64,000 nucleotides of DNA from Bacillus multifaciens (GCF_030756675.1 NZ_JAVBXD010000004.1:62001-126000), one strand, 5' to 3'. Counted from the first letter of the stretch, positions 33,739-43,049 are shown. Numbers and translations: made by a program. The notes: a model not told the origin generated them from the letters alone.

Positions 33739-35635
33739 CTAAGCTATAAGCGCGCTTTGTTTCTTCATGAAACGCATTTGTATCATATTTATGTTCAACA
33801 AAAATTTGGTGCCATACCATAAATGCTAGGACTGTCCAAATTTTACGGCTGTAATCGCCTTTATCTGCACAATGTGCTTCTAATAAGTCTAATACGTACT
33901 GCTTATCGATTAAATGCTCTGTTTTGCTTTCTTTAATGATGTTTACAGCCCAATCATGCATTTCATCTTTTAACCAGTGACGGATAGGTACTGGGAAGCC
34001 TAACTTTTTACGATCTAATACGTGATCCGGTACAATGCCGCGTACCGCTTCACGTAAAATCGCTTTTGTTGTACCATTTGCAATCTTTAATTCTGTTGGA
34101 ATTTTAGATGCAACATCAAATACTTCTTTATCTAAAAACGGTACACGCAGTTCTAACGAATGTGCCATTGTCATTTTATCAGCTTTTAATAAAATGTCAC
34201 CGCGTAGCCATGTAAACATATCGATGTATTGCATTTTACTTACATCATCATAGTTTTTGATATCATCGTACAATGGCTTCGTGATATCCATGTAATTTAC
34301 ACTTTCATTATAATGTTTCATAAGCGCTGCTTTTTCTTCTTCACGGAAGATTTTCGCATTTCCATAATAACGCTCTTCAATTGGTGTACAGCCGCGCTCT
34401 AAGAAGCTTTTCCCTTTGAATCCTTCTTTTAACGCACCACTTAACGCTTTTAATACACGTTTTCCTGGGCTAGGGATGTAAGAGAACATTTTTAAAGAGT
34501 TTGGCTCACGATAAATGTTATATCCGCCAAACAATTCATCTGAACCTTCACCAGAAAGAACAACTGTTACATGCTTACGCGCTTCTTTTGCAACGAAGTA
34601 CAATGGTACAGCTGCTGGATCCGCTAACGGGTCATCCATATGCCACATAATTTTTGGGAATTCATCCATAAATTCTTGTGGTGTTACGAATACACTATAG
34701 TTTTTCACGTCTAATTTTTCTGCTGTTTCTTTCGCTACGTCGACTTCACTGAAACCACGACGTTCAAAACCTACAGAGAAAGTCAATAGATTTGGATTCA
34801 TTTCTTTGGCGATAGATGCGATAATCGATGAATCGATACCACCAGATAAGAATGATCCTACTGGTACATCACTGCGCATATGCATTTTTACTGAATCGTA
34901 TAATACGTCACGAATTGCTTGAATATGCTCTTCTTTCGTCGCATCAGATGCATTGAAATATGGTTGCCAATAACGACGGATTTCCATCTCTTTTCCAAGT
35001 TCTTTTACGAAGTAATGACCTGGCTCAATTTTGTTAATATCAACTGTTAACGTTTCAGGCTCTGGAGCATATTGATACGTAAAATAGTGTTGTAAAGAAG
35101 CTGGATTTACCCCTTTATCTTCCATCACATGTAAGATACTTTTCTTTTCAGATGCAAAAAATGTTGTATCCTCGTGCTGCGCAACGTAAAGTGGTTTAAT
35201 ACCGAAATGATCACGTGCACCGAAAAGCTTTTTCTCTTCACGATCCCAAATCATAAATGCAAACATACCGCGAAGGTAGTCTACACATTTTTCTTTCATA
35301 TGAGCATATAATGCAATGATTACTTCTGTATCAGATTGTGTCGCAAATGTTGCCCCTTTTTCAAGAAGCATTTCGCGAAGTTCTACATAGTTATAAATTT
35401 CACCATTAAAAATAATTACATAACGATCGTTTTCATACGTTAACGGCTGATGTCCTGCCTCTAAGTCAATAATACTTAAACGGCGGAAGCCAAATTGTAC
35501 ATGTTCATCACGGAAGTACCCTTCATCGTCTGGACCACGGTGAAAGATAATCGTATTCATATTTTCAAATTGATGTTTTTCTTCTGCCGAAAACCCTCTA
35601 GGGTTTTCACATAAACATCCTACAAAACCACACAT
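33734..35635 (-). CDS. asnB: glutamine-hydrolysing asparagine synthase
   Basis: 633 residues. Cys2 after the initiator (MCGFVGC) is the glutaminase nucleophile; FHRGPDDEGY near 31 and FNGEIYNYVELR near 75 shape the glutamine site. The synthetase domain has SGGIDSSIIASIAKEM (PP-loop, near 252) and VVLSGEGSDELFGGYNIY. Converts Asp, Gln and ATP to Asn and Glu. Bacillus has several paralogues (AsnB, AsnO, AsnH); length favours AsnB but the exact one is not certain. Upstream 400 bases show no T-box. The stop codon is part of a dispersed repeat. Confidence 0.93.
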   Translation of the reverse strand: MCGFVGCLCENPRGFSAEEKHQFENMNTIIFHRGPDDEGYFRDEHVQFGFRRLSIIDLEAGHQPLTYENDRYVIIFNGEIYNYVELREMLLEKGATFATQSDTEVIIALYAHMKEKCVDYLRGMFAFMIWDREEKKLFGARDHFGIKPLYVAQHEDTTFFASEKKSILHVMEDKGVNPASLQHYFTYQYAPEPETLTVDINKIEPGHYFVKELGKEMEIRRYWQPYFNASDATKEEHIQAIRDVLYDSVKMHMRSDVPVGSFLSGGIDSSIIASIAKEMNPNLLTFSVGFERRGFSEVDVAKETAEKLDVKNYSVFVTPQEFMDEFPKIMWHMDDPLADPAAVPLYFVAKEARKHVTVVLSGEGSDELFGGYNIYREPNSLKMFSYIPSPGKRVLKALSGALKEGFKGKSFLERGCTPIEERYYGNAKIFREEEKAALMKHYNESVNYMDITKPLYDDIKNYDDVSKMQYIDMFTWLRGDILLKADKMTMAHSLELRVPFLDKEVFDVASKIPTELKIANGTTKAILREAVRGIVPDHVLDRKKLGFPVPIRHWLKDEMHDWAVNIIKESKTEHLIDKQYVLDLLEAHCADKGDYSRKIWTVLAFMVWHQIFVEHKYDTNAFHEETKRAYSLV

Positions 35636-36036
35636 ACTTTCTTACCCTCTTTCGGTTTTCATTCTGTTTCTATACTACTATATCAACCCTACTTATACTA
35701 GCATAATCATAACAATATGGCGACAAAAAGTACATAAATCCACTTTGTTTTTTCACCATTTTCATCACTGTTATGCAAAATAAAACATAATTTGTTTGTT
35801 TTTCCCCTTTCATTTTAAAAAATGTCTTTGACCGCTCCTATATATGGTCAGCTGCTCCCGCTCACCTAAAAAGAAAAGATATTTTTTGTCATTTTTTCAA
35901 TTTTCATTTATATATAAATCAATTCTATTCTTATCCTTCATCAATTTTCAATTTTTTCCTTAACCGAAAAAACCATTTTCACATTTAGGCGTTTTTGTCA
36001 TATGATATTTTAGATTTATCTTTAGGAGGAGAAATT
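35636..36036. other. divergent intergenic region between asnB and hsp20
   Basis: About 400 AT-rich bases holding both promoters and a worn repeat copy at 35826-35915. I see no CIRCE box or T-box. Confidence 0.5.
35826..35915. repeat. worn partial copy of the CCGACATA element
   Basis: TTTGACCGCTCCTATATATG, then CTCCCGCTCACCTAAAAAGA, a GTC and TTTATATA line up with bases 62909-62995 in the same order, with many changes. Confidence 0.5.
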
Positions 36037-36495
36037 ATGAGTGATGAAAGAAAACCTTCACGTCCACAATTTCGAAGTTACTTAAAACAAATTGATGATT
36101 TTTTCGAACAAACTCCGCTTCGTGACGTTATTGCAGATATGAACCACTTTTTCCAAAAAGGAAACCGTCTCGTAACATTTCCCGTTGATTTGTTTGAAGT
36201 AGAAGATGACCTAATTATAAAAGCTGAACTTCCTGGTATCCAAAAAGAACAACTTCAAGTTGAAATACAAGGTGAATACTTAAAAATTGCCGTAAAAGAA
36301 GATATTTTAGGCGAAGAAGCAAATGAATCGCCTAATTATTACCGGCGCGAACGCACAATGTCGGAAGCTTCTCGCGTTATCAAATTACCTTATCCAATTA
36401 ACAAAAAACAAGCAAAGGCTTCCTATCAAAATGGCATTTTAGAAATTCGTGCACCTAAACTACCGCAGCAACACGATATTTTATCGATTGAATAA
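36037..36495 (+). CDS. Hsp20/alpha-crystallin small heat-shock protein
   Basis: 152 residues from the ATG at 36037 with TAGGAGGAG six bases upstream; the frame opens 14 codons earlier without a site. Alpha-crystallin domain about 48-140 (FPVDLFEVEDDLIIKAELPG, then YYRRERTMSEASRVIKLPYP), with the family's C-terminal GILEIRAPKL. ATP-independent holdase that binds unfolding proteins. No CIRCE or CtsR site recognised. Confidence 0.92.
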   Translation: MSDERKPSRPQFRSYLKQIDDFFEQTPLRDVIADMNHFFQKGNRLVTFPVDLFEVEDDLIIKAELPGIQKEQLQVEIQGEYLKIAVKEDILGEEANESPNYYRRERTMSEASRVIKLPYPINKKQAKASYQNGILEIRAPKLPQQHDILSIE

Positions 36496-36496
36496 G

Positions 36497-36524
36497 AAAA
36501 GGATGCTCGTTCGCATCCTTTTTT
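36497..36524 (+). terminator. terminator between hsp20 and sco
   Basis: GGATGC-TCGTTC-GCATCC flanked by A4 and T6, usable on both strands. It touches the sco stop. Confidence 0.88.
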
Positions 36525-37111
36525 CATTGTGTTAAGCGCCTAATATCACGTAATATATCATCGTATGGTGTATTTTTCATACCGCTATATTCCTTCATCA
36601 CTTTCCCATTTTGATCCACTAAGTAAAATTTTGTACCATGTATAACTTGATCCTGATTTTCTGGTTTATCAACTAACGTTTTAAAATTGTCTTTCGCAAA
36701 TTTTTCAATTTCATCTTGCGAATAACCAGTTAACAAATTCCAATTCTTCGTATCATCTGTAAATTTCTGCACAAATTCTTTTAGCTTTTCCGGCTTATCT
36801 ACCTCTGGATCAACACTAAATGATACAAATTGAACATCTAGTTTTTCTTCTTTCGCCATTCTTTGCAACTTCGCCAAATTCGCTGTCATCGGCGGACATA
36901 CTGTTTGACAATTTGTAAATACAAGATCTGCGACCCACACTTTTCCTTTTAAATCTTTTGTACCAAATTTTTCGCCATTTTGATTTATGTATTGAAAACT
37001 TTGAACATCCCAATTTAACGGATCGCGAAGCTTTGATCCTGAACCGCACCCGGCTAAGACTAACAAACAAAAGGCAGTAAGAAGTCCCATCCATTTTTGA
37101 AATCGCTTCAT
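36524..37111 (-). CDS. ypmQ: SCO1/SenC family copper protein (YpmQ/BsSco)
   Basis: 195 residues. Lipoprotein signal with lipobox LAGC (C22), so it sits on the outer face of the membrane. Thioredoxin-like domain with the CxxxC copper site (NCQTVCPP, C68 and C72) and the third ligand His157 (DQVIHGTKFYLVD). Needed for building the CuA centre of cytochrome c oxidase. Single gene; ypmP-like DUF2535 and DegV genes lie close by, as in other Bacillus. Confidence 0.94.
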   Translation of the reverse strand: MKRFQKWMGLLTAFCLLVLAGCGSGSKLRDPLNWDVQSFQYINQNGEKFGTKDLKGKVWVADLVFTNCQTVCPPMTANLAKLQRMAKEEKLDVQFVSFSVDPEVDKPEKLKEFVQKFTDDTKNWNLLTGYSQDEIEKFAKDNFKTLVDKPENQDQVIHGTKFYLVDQNGKVMKEYSGMKNTPYDDILRDIRRLTQ

Positions 37112-37215
37112 TTTAAAACACCCTTCTCTCCTTCAAAATATAACCAACTCTTCTTTCCCATACTAATAGAAGATTCACTTTATTGTAACAAAGGTAAACA
37201 CTATGAGAAAACCGT

Positions 37216-37674
37216 TTACTTCACTTGTTCACTAAATCGTACTAATTTTTCCAGCGCTTCTTCTTTATGAAATGTGCTAAACCATCTGCAATTTTCATCG
37301 TCTAAAATCCGATAATGTTGGCTAACAATATTTTGTTGTAAACAAAAATCTCCTCTTTTCTCAATTTCCTTCCACCATATATGTCCACCCATCGTTTTTT
37401 CTTTTTTATACTCCATTTTATGGTGAGCAATTGTTTGAACAACTTCAAGTGCAGACCCTCCAAATACAGACTCCAATACTTCGCTGCTTTGAAACAAGGC
37501 ACATATCGCAACAACAGTCGTCCAAGAAGGCAAAATACGCTCTTTTTCAATTTGAACAAGCGTCTTTTTGGAAAGACCTAAAATCTCTGCCATTTCTTCT
37601 TGTGTATAATTATGTTCTGTTCGAACTAACTTCATTTTTTTCGCAATTATTTGTACTACTTCGTCTTTATTCAT
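37216..37674 (-). CDS. XRE-family transcriptional regulator
   Basis: 152 residues. Residues about 12-65 are a helix-turn-helix (RTEHNYTQEEMAEILGLSKK, TLVQIEKER). The C-terminal 80 residues have no known domain (HIWWKEIEKRGDFCLQQNIV). Such proteins usually control themselves or a neighbour. No clear operator seen in the 200 bases upstream. Confidence 0.85.
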   Translation of the reverse strand: MNKDEVVQIIAKKMKLVRTEHNYTQEEMAEILGLSKKTLVQIEKERILPSWTTVVAICALFQSSEVLESVFGGSALEVVQTIAHHKMEYKKEKTMGGHIWWKEIEKRGDFCLQQNIVSQHYRILDDENCRWFSTFHKEEALEKLVRFSEQVK

Positions 37675-37867
37675 TTGAACACCCCTTCTTACTAAAAAAA
37701 ATCATATCAAATTGTATTTTTACACTTTTTTAATACTTAGTCAATTCCACTTACTTCTTTCGTCGTTTCACAAATATTGGTAACACTTTTCAATCGATAT
37801 TCCCCGCATATTAATTAAGTTTAAGGGCCTGAATGATTTATGAAAACACATCATATTTATCCAGCAC

Positions 37868-37904
37868 AAAAAGAGCTACTTGAATATAATCAAGTAGCTC
37901 TTTT
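37868..37904 (-). terminator. terminator after DegV gene
   Basis: AAAAGAGCTACTTGA and TCAAGTAGCTCTTTT, 15 bp, six-base loop. Confidence 0.9.
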
Positions 37905-38747
37905 CTATTCTGCAAAATACGAAAACCCAATTGCTCCAGCACCCGTATGTGTACTTATAACAGGTGTTGTAAAGAAGATTTCTGATTGTGTAAATCCACT
38001 AATTTTTTCAACTGCTTCTTTCATTTTCTGCGCCAATGGTAATGCCTTTGCATGCGGAATCGCAACTGCTTTTACTGTTTTACCAGCTATATCCTCTTCA
38101 AATATTTTCATTAATGTTTTTACAATTTGTCCTTGGCTACGTACCTTTGCAATCGGATTGTAAACTCCGTCCTCAATACCAGCAATTGGCTTAATATTTA
38201 ATAGAGATCCAATCATCGCTTTACCTTTACCAATACGACCGCCTTTCACAAGGTTTTCTAACGTATCAACAACAACGAATAGACGTGTGTTTTTTCTAAC
38301 TTCTTCAAGACGTTTTAAAATTTCTTCTAAAGAAGAACCTTCTTGTACCATTTTCGCTGCTTCAATTACTTGATAAGCTAAAGCGTGACTAATAAATAAA
38401 GAATCCACAACTGTTACTTTGGTATCTGTCATTGTTGCTGCACTATTTGCCGTTGCTACTGATCCACTTAATCCATTCGTTAAGTGAATCGAAAGAACTT
38501 GACTGCCGTCCTCTCCTAAGCGATCATACATTTCTACAAATGAACCCACTGCTGGTTGCGATGTTTTCGGTAATTCTTCTGATTTTTGCATTTCTTCAAT
38601 AAATTCATCTGGTTGCAAATCTACACGATCTAAGTAAGTTTGTCCATTCACAGAAATTGATAATGGAATAACATGAATATCATATTTCTCAATCACATCT
38701 GGTGATAAATCCGCCGTTGAGTCTGTGACAATTTTAATTTTTTGCAT
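37905..38747 (-). CDS. DegV family fatty-acid-binding protein
   Basis: 280 residues. KIVTDSTADLSPDVIEKYDI at the N-terminus, TSQPAVGSFVEMYDRLGEDG near 60 and GGRIGKGKAMIGSLLNIKPI near 168 are the conserved DegV/FakB motifs that hold a fatty acid between two subdomains. In many Firmicutes these proteins present fatty acids to the FakA kinase. No fakA nearby. Confidence 0.92.
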   Translation of the reverse strand: MQKIKIVTDSTADLSPDVIEKYDIHVIPLSISVNGQTYLDRVDLQPDEFIEEMQKSEELPKTSQPAVGSFVEMYDRLGEDGSQVLSIHLTNGLSGSVATANSAATMTDTKVTVVDSLFISHALAYQVIEAAKMVQEGSSLEEILKRLEEVRKNTRLFVVVDTLENLVKGGRIGKGKAMIGSLLNIKPIAGIEDGVYNPIAKVRSQGQIVKTLMKIFEEDIAGKTVKAVAIPHAKALPLAQKMKEAVEKISGFTQSEIFFTTPVISTHTGAGAIGFSYFAE

Positions 38748-38865
38748 GGTTTATTTCTTCCCTTTCCACTACGCTCTCCCTGTTATTATACTAGTATTCC
38801 TACTCCTTTCAACAGTTTAAGGTAATTTTCTGACGAAATTATTGTTTTTTATGTCTAAAAAGAAA

Positions 38866-38891
38866 GCGGCAGAGCACTTTTGCTCTGCCGC
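38866..38891 (-). terminator. terminator after DUF2535 gene
   Basis: GCGGCAGAGC and GCTCTGCCGC around six bases, then TTTCTTTTT leftward. Confidence 0.9.
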
Positions 38892-38900
38892 GATTTTTTC

Positions 38901-39152
38901 CTATGCATTTTTTTCTAACGTATTTATTTCATATACATTTGAATAATCATTCCATTTCAAGCAACTCTGCAAATATTCTCGAAATGAGTACGAAAACCTT
39001 GGTTGTTTTTGTTTTTGAATTTTAGAAATAAAGAGCTGAAGACGCGACTGAATTTGAAACGCTAATGGGTGCTGTGTTTGTAGCACAGGGATTTCAACCA
39101 CCTTTACGCATTTTCCTGTTGGATGAGTGAAATAAAAACTCTTCATTATCAC
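38901..39152 (-). CDS. DUF2535 family protein (YpmP-like)
   Basis: 83 residues from GTG 39152 with AGAGGA eight bases upstream. MKSFYFTHPTGKCVKVVEIP, LQLFISKIQKQKQPRFSYSF and FREYLQSCLKW follow the pattern I remember for YpmP/DUF2535. Position near the Sco (ypmQ) gene also fits B. subtilis gene order. Function unknown. Confidence 0.65.
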   Translation of the reverse strand: MIMKSFYFTHPTGKCVKVVEIPVLQTQHPLAFQIQSRLQLFISKIQKQKQPRFSYSFREYLQSCLKWNDYSNVYEINTLEKNA

Positions 39153-39294
39153 GATATCAATCCTCTTTTTTTTTGATTTATAATGTTAGTATAAACCGAC
39201 AAAGCCAAAAAGTTTGTCTAAATTTTGGAGAAGCATTATTTTTTTCTTCTTTATATTGTATACGCTTACACTAATAGTATAACAAAGAAATAAA

Positions 39295-39323
39295 AAAAGT
39301 GCCCGTCATAAAGAGGCACTTTT
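39295..39323 (-). terminator. terminator overlapping the tatC end
   Basis: AAAAGTGCC and GGCACTTTT around 11 bases, seven T's leftward; the tatC stop lies within the loop. Confidence 0.85.
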
Positions 39324-40049
39324 CGATGAAGATTGTAATTCTCGTTTTACCTTTCTTTTATATACAATTTTTGACATCGCAATACTTAATTCATAAATTA
39401 CTAACAGTGGAATTGCTACGGAAAAATCCGAAATAAAGTCAGGTGGTGTAATACAAACCGCAATGACAATTAATATAAAGTACGCATATCTTCTAATCTT
39501 TTGTAGAGCTACTGGATTTAAAATCCCAATGCTCGTTAAAAACATTGTTACAACAGGTAATTCAAAAATCACAGCGAATGGTACAGTCATGTTCATAACA
39601 AAAGAAAAATACTTGTCTGTTGTAAACATCGTTTGAAACATTTCATCACCAAGACTAACTAAAAAATTCAGTACAAATGGTAGAATAATAAAATATCCAA
39701 AACATAGTCCACCAATAAATAATATAAATAATCCAGGTACGTATAAAAGCGTCATTTTCTGCTCATGCGGAAGCAACGCCGGCTTGACGAATAACCAAAG
39801 CTGCAGGGCAGCGATTGGAATGGTACATACAATTGAAAACACAGCCGCAATAACAAAATAAATCCACAAAATATCGCTCGGTCCAAGAACTGTTAATTTC
39901 ATATGTAAATCTTTCACAATAAAACTATAAATCTCTTTCGTATAAGAAAAGCCAATAATAAGGAAAAATATAAATGCCATCGCTGTAATTATAAGTCGTT
40001 TTCGTAACTCACCAAGATGATCTACTATACTCATTTCCTGATCGTTCAT
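39306..40049 (-). CDS. tatC: twin-arginine translocase subunit TatC
   Basis: 247 residues from the ATG at 40049 (GGGGGAG five bases upstream). Six membrane helices; SIVDHLGELRKRLIITAMAF at the start is the conserved cytoplasmic N-terminus that binds the RR signal peptide, and FVMNMTVPFAVIFELPVVTM holds the family's P-F-x-x-E-x-P. Exports folded proteins together with TatA encoded upstream. Confidence 0.95.
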   Translation of the reverse strand: MNDQEMSIVDHLGELRKRLIITAMAFIFFLIIGFSYTKEIYSFIVKDLHMKLTVLGPSDILWIYFVIAAVFSIVCTIPIAALQLWLFVKPALLPHEQKMTLLYVPGLFILFIGGLCFGYFIILPFVLNFLVSLGDEMFQTMFTTDKYFSFVMNMTVPFAVIFELPVVTMFLTSIGILNPVALQKIRRYAYFILIVIAVCITPPDFISDFSVAIPLLVIYELSIAMSKIVYKRKVKRELQSSSKSASL

Positions 40050-40087
40050 ATTCTCCCCCATTTCTCTCGTAACTGGAAAAAAGATGC

Positions 40088-40165
40088 AAGCTCCTCTTAC
40101 ACCTTTTTCCCCTCACAAACGGACGTAGACATCCGCTTAATTTAGCTAATAATAAACAGGAGCTT
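40088..40165 (-). promoter_or_regulatory. nested hairpin between tatA and tatC
   Basis: AAGCTCCT (40088-40095) pairs with AGGAGCTT (40158-40165), enclosing CGGA...TCCG at 40120-40135. On the minus strand it is followed by GCATCTTTTTT, so it could be a leaky terminator or RNA-processing site that lowers tatC relative to tatA. Confidence 0.4.
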
Positions 40166-40184
40166 CTTCCTACTGATACATACT

Positions 40185-40349
40185 TCATTTTTTCTCATCT
40201 ATATCATCATGCAAACCTTTTGCAGATTTTTTAAACTCTTTTAAGGTTTCTCCAAATGCTCGTCCAATTTCCGGTAATTTTTTTGGTCCAAAAATAATTA
40301 ATGCTAAAATTAAAATTAAAATTAATCCTGGAAACCCAATATTCGGCAT
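40185..40349 (-). CDS. tatA: twin-arginine translocase subunit TatA
   Basis: 54 residues, found by reading a short frame. ATG 40349 with GGGGGAAG upstream. One membrane helix ([15 protein letters not shown]), then the hinge [20 protein letters not shown], a perfect TatA amphipathic helix, and a short acidic tail. Forms the pore with TatC, whose gene follows 135 bases downstream. Confidence 0.95.
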   Translation of the reverse strand: MPNIGFPGLILILILALIIFGPKKLPEIGRAFGETLKEFKKSAKGLHDDIDEKK

Positions 40350-40541
40350 ACTGCTTCCCCCTTATTTTCAATTAATTTCATTTTGTCAAAAAAGTTTGTA
40401 AACGTCAATGTATCCGCTGTCTTTTGTCAAAAAAATTTGAAAATACAATCTTTATACAATTTTCATTTCCTATTCCCGTTGTATATGATATGGTGATAGA
40501 AACTACACTCTTTATTTTACTTATGAGAAAGAGGTCGAAAC

Positions 40542-41198
40542 ATGACTCAAAAAATGACACGAATGACTCAGTTTGTTAAAGAAGAAATCGCAAATGCAAT
40601 TACCCATGGCATCGGTGCCATTTTAAGCATTCCCGCGTTAATTATTTTAATTATTCACGCATCAAAACATGGAACTGCATCAGCAATTGTAGGATTTACT
40701 GTATATGGTGTGAGCATGTTTTTACTGTATTTATGTTCAACACTATTGCATAGCATCCATCATCCAAAAGTGGAAAAATTATTCACTATTTTAGATCACT
40801 CAGCCATCTATTTACTAATTGCTGGCACATATACACCGTTCTTACTTGTTACACTGCGCGGGCCACTTGGCTGGACATTACTTGCGATTATTTGGACACT
40901 TGCAATTGCAGGAATCATTTTTAAAATCTTTTTTGTACGTCGCTTTATTAAACTATCAACTTTATTTTACGTCCTGATGGGATGGCTCATTATTGTTGCC
41001 ATTAAACCATTATATGAGAATTTAACAGGTAGCGGTTTCTCATTATTATTAATTGGCGGAATTTTATACTCTGTCGGTGCTATCTTCTTCCTATGGGAGA
41101 GGCTCCCATTTAACCATGCAATTTGGCACCTCTTTGTATTAGGCGGAAGCACGATGATGTTTTTCTGCGTTTTATTTTATGTATTACCTGTAGCATAA
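40542..41198 (+). CDS. hlyIII: haemolysin III (PAQR/YqfA family)
   Basis: 218 residues, seven membrane helices. IANAITHGIGAILSI near 15 and LFTILDHSAIYLLIAGTYTP near 82 are the metal-binding PAQR motifs, with FNHAIWHLFVLGGS near the end. It appears nearly identical to the described B. cereus haemolysin III, a pore-forming activity when overproduced; its native role may be lipid or membrane homeostasis. The TAA stop at 41196 is the first triplet of a dispersed repeat. Confidence 0.94.
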   Translation: MTQKMTRMTQFVKEEIANAITHGIGAILSIPALIILIIHASKHGTASAIVGFTVYGVSMFLLYLCSTLLHSIHHPKVEKLFTILDHSAIYLLIAGTYTPFLLVTLRGPLGWTLLAIIWTLAIAGIIFKIFFVRRFIKLSTLFYVLMGWLIIVAIKPLYENLTGSGFSLLLIGGILYSVGAIFFLWERLPFNHAIWHLFVLGGSTMMFFCVLFYVLPVA

Positions 41199-41346
41199 AG
41201 TGAAACTTCCATCAGCGGGGGCTTTATCCCCTGCTGATGGTTAGTTGAACCAATCGGGCTTTTACGGACAGTTATCCCCGGCCTATCTTCTTCGCTTTTC
41301 TCTGAATCTTGAGGTAGAGGAGCTTACTGCCCGTTAATGCGGGATA
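41196..41346. repeat. full copy of the TAAAGTGAAACTT repeat
   Basis: About 150 bases: TAAAGTGAAACTTCC, hairpin CATCAGCGGGGG...CCCCTGCTGATG, a middle with TCTCTGAATCTTGAGGTAGA, and the end ACTGCCCGTTAATGCGGG-ATAAA. It begins at the hlyIII stop codon and ends at the next terminator. Confidence 0.85.
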
Positions 41347-41387
41347 AAAAAGGTCTCAGCTTTTATATTAAAGCTGAGACCTTTTTT
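41346..41387 (+). terminator. bidirectional terminator between hlyIII and plsC
   Basis: AAAAAGGTCTCAGCTTT and its complement form a stem of about 17 bp; T's both ways. Confidence 0.9.
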
Positions 41388-41389
41388 AC

Positions 41390-42109
41390 TTATTTTTCTA
41401 ACTGACTTACAATAATATCTTGCGTATATTTCGCTAATTCTTTAATATCCATATTTTCATATTGTTCTGCAGTAATTGGTTTCGAAATTGTGACTGTTGC
41501 ATGCGCCGGCTTCATTCGATTACCGTTTGCTTCAAACATTTTATACGTTCCGTCCAATGTTACAGGTAAAATCGCTACACCTGCTTTTACAGCAAGATGG
41601 AAACTACCAGCCTTAAATTCTACCATTTCCCCCCCCTTACTACGAGTACCTTCAGGGAAAATCACGATAGAATGCCCTTGTTTTAACATTTCAATCCCAT
41701 CTTTAATAGCTTGCAACGATTGACGTCGATTTTTACGATCCATAAATACACAATTCATCATTTCCATCCATGTTGATACAAGTGGAAACTTTTTAATTTC
41801 TGCTTTCGAAACAAAACCAATTGGCTTATTTAAATATCCTAGTAAAACAGGAATATCCATATCACTTTGATGATTACTTACAACTAGTACTGGCTTATCT
41901 TTTGGCACGTTCTCCAGTCCATTCACTTGTACTGTTGATCCAACTACCCGAATCATCTTCTTGCCAAACCAATTTGTTGTTTTATACACTAGCTGATCTT
42001 TTTCTTGTGCTGATAGTGTATGTATCTTTCGTTTTAAACGCCACATTCTTGGTGTAATACCAATTACAATTAAAATTAAGTACAAAATCTTAAAAAACGT
42101 CTGAATCAT
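41390..42109 (-). CDS. plsC: 1-acyl-glycerol-3-phosphate acyltransferase (PlsC family)
   Basis: 239 residues from the ATG at 42109 (GTGGGGG six bases upstream). An N-terminal membrane helix, then the HX4D motif SNHQSDMDIPVLL (H80, D85) and FPEGTRSKGGEM near 153. Adds the second acyl chain to lysophosphatidate in phospholipid synthesis at the membrane. Single gene. Confidence 0.92.
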   Translation of the reverse strand: MIQTFFKILYLILIVIGITPRMWRLKRKIHTLSAQEKDQLVYKTTNWFGKKMIRVVGSTVQVNGLENVPKDKPVLVVSNHQSDMDIPVLLGYLNKPIGFVSKAEIKKFPLVSTWMEMMNCVFMDRKNRRQSLQAIKDGIEMLKQGHSIVIFPEGTRSKGGEMVEFKAGSFHLAVKAGVAILPVTLDGTYKMFEANGNRMKPAHATVTISKPITAEQYENMDIKELAKYTQDIIVSQLEK

Positions 42110-42173
42110 ATAGAACCCCCACATATTGTCATTCCGTTCTTCATTATACTAGACAAACGAAGGAAAAAGAAGA

Positions 42174-42208
42174 AAAAATGTCCAAACGACAAGCGTTTGG
42201 ACATTTTT
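42174..42208 (-). terminator. terminator after azoR
   Basis: AAAAATGTCCAAACG and CGTTTGGACATTTTT around five bases. Confidence 0.92.
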
Positions 42209-42222
42209 CATACTATAATAGA

Positions 42223-42858
42223 TTAAAATTGCTTTGCTAACTCTTGTGCTTTTTCAATAGCTCGTTCTTTAATTTCAGGTGCTTGTGCAGGATTTACACT
42301 CATACCTTCAACAGCAAGATATCCAACATCCGCTACACCCATAAAGCCTAACATTGCTTTTAAGTGGCTGCGTCCAAAGTCCACTTCTGCATACGGTCCT
42401 TCAGAATACACACCGCCTGTCGCTTGGATATGAAGTGCTTTTTTACCTTCTAATAAACCAATCGGACCATTTTCAGTATATTTAAATGTTTTACCTGCAA
42501 TTGATAGGTTATCTAGGTATGCTTTTATAACTGGTGGATAGCTTAAATTCCACATTGGTGTTACAAATACATATTTATCTGCATGCATAAATGTTTCTAA
42601 GTTTCCGTTCATAGCTGCAATTTTTTGTTGTTGGCTTTCACTTAATGTTTCAAAGCCTTCTCCTGCCCCAAGTTTTCCCCAAGCAGCAAGCACTTCACCA
42701 TCAATTGCAGGTACATTTGTATGGAATAAATCAATTATTAAAATTTCATCTTGTGGATTCGCTTGTTTGTATGCTTCAATAAATGCTTCTCCTACCGCCA
42801 TACCGAATGATACTTCTGCTGGATTTGGATTTGCTGTAATAAATAATACTTTTGTCAT
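42223..42858 (-). CDS. azoR: FMN-dependent NADH-azoreductase
   Basis: 211 residues from the ATG at 42858 (an ATG two codons earlier is also possible). KVLFITANPNPAEVSFGMAV is the FMN-binding start of AzoR proteins, and VFVTPMWNLSYPPVIKAYLD plus HIQATGGVYSEGPYAEVDFG (20 residues each) are the other flavin contacts. Reduces azo dyes and quinones using NADH as a dimer. Single gene. Confidence 0.93.
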   Translation of the reverse strand: MTKVLFITANPNPAEVSFGMAVGEAFIEAYKQANPQDEILIIDLFHTNVPAIDGEVLAAWGKLGAGEGFETLSESQQQKIAAMNGNLETFMHADKYVFVTPMWNLSYPPVIKAYLDNLSIAGKTFKYTENGPIGLLEGKKALHIQATGGVYSEGPYAEVDFGRSHLKAMLGFMGVADVGYLAVEGMSVNPAQAPEIKERAIEKAQELAKQF

Positions 42859-43006
42859 GTTCATTTCTCTCCCTTATATATATCTTCAATTCGAGACTTT
42901 TAACGAAAAAGTAAATCGCTTACCTTATGTAAGTAATAATACCTAATTATTGTTTTATTGTCAATAAAAATAGCTACTGTTTTTTAGTAAGCAAATAACT
43001 ATATAG

Positions 43007-43046
43007 AAAAGGAGCTATCTCGCTTATGAACGAGATAGCTCCTTTT
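43007..43046 (-). terminator. terminator after PBP3 gene
   Basis: AAAAGGAGCTATCTCG and its complement, 16 bp, eight-base loop. Confidence 0.92.
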
Positions 43047-43049
43047 CTA

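Noticed and set aside
35636-36000. T-box for asnB
   Set aside because: No GGTGG-ACCGCG-type motif, AG box or terminator in the leader; the only T-box in the window is the aspS2 one.
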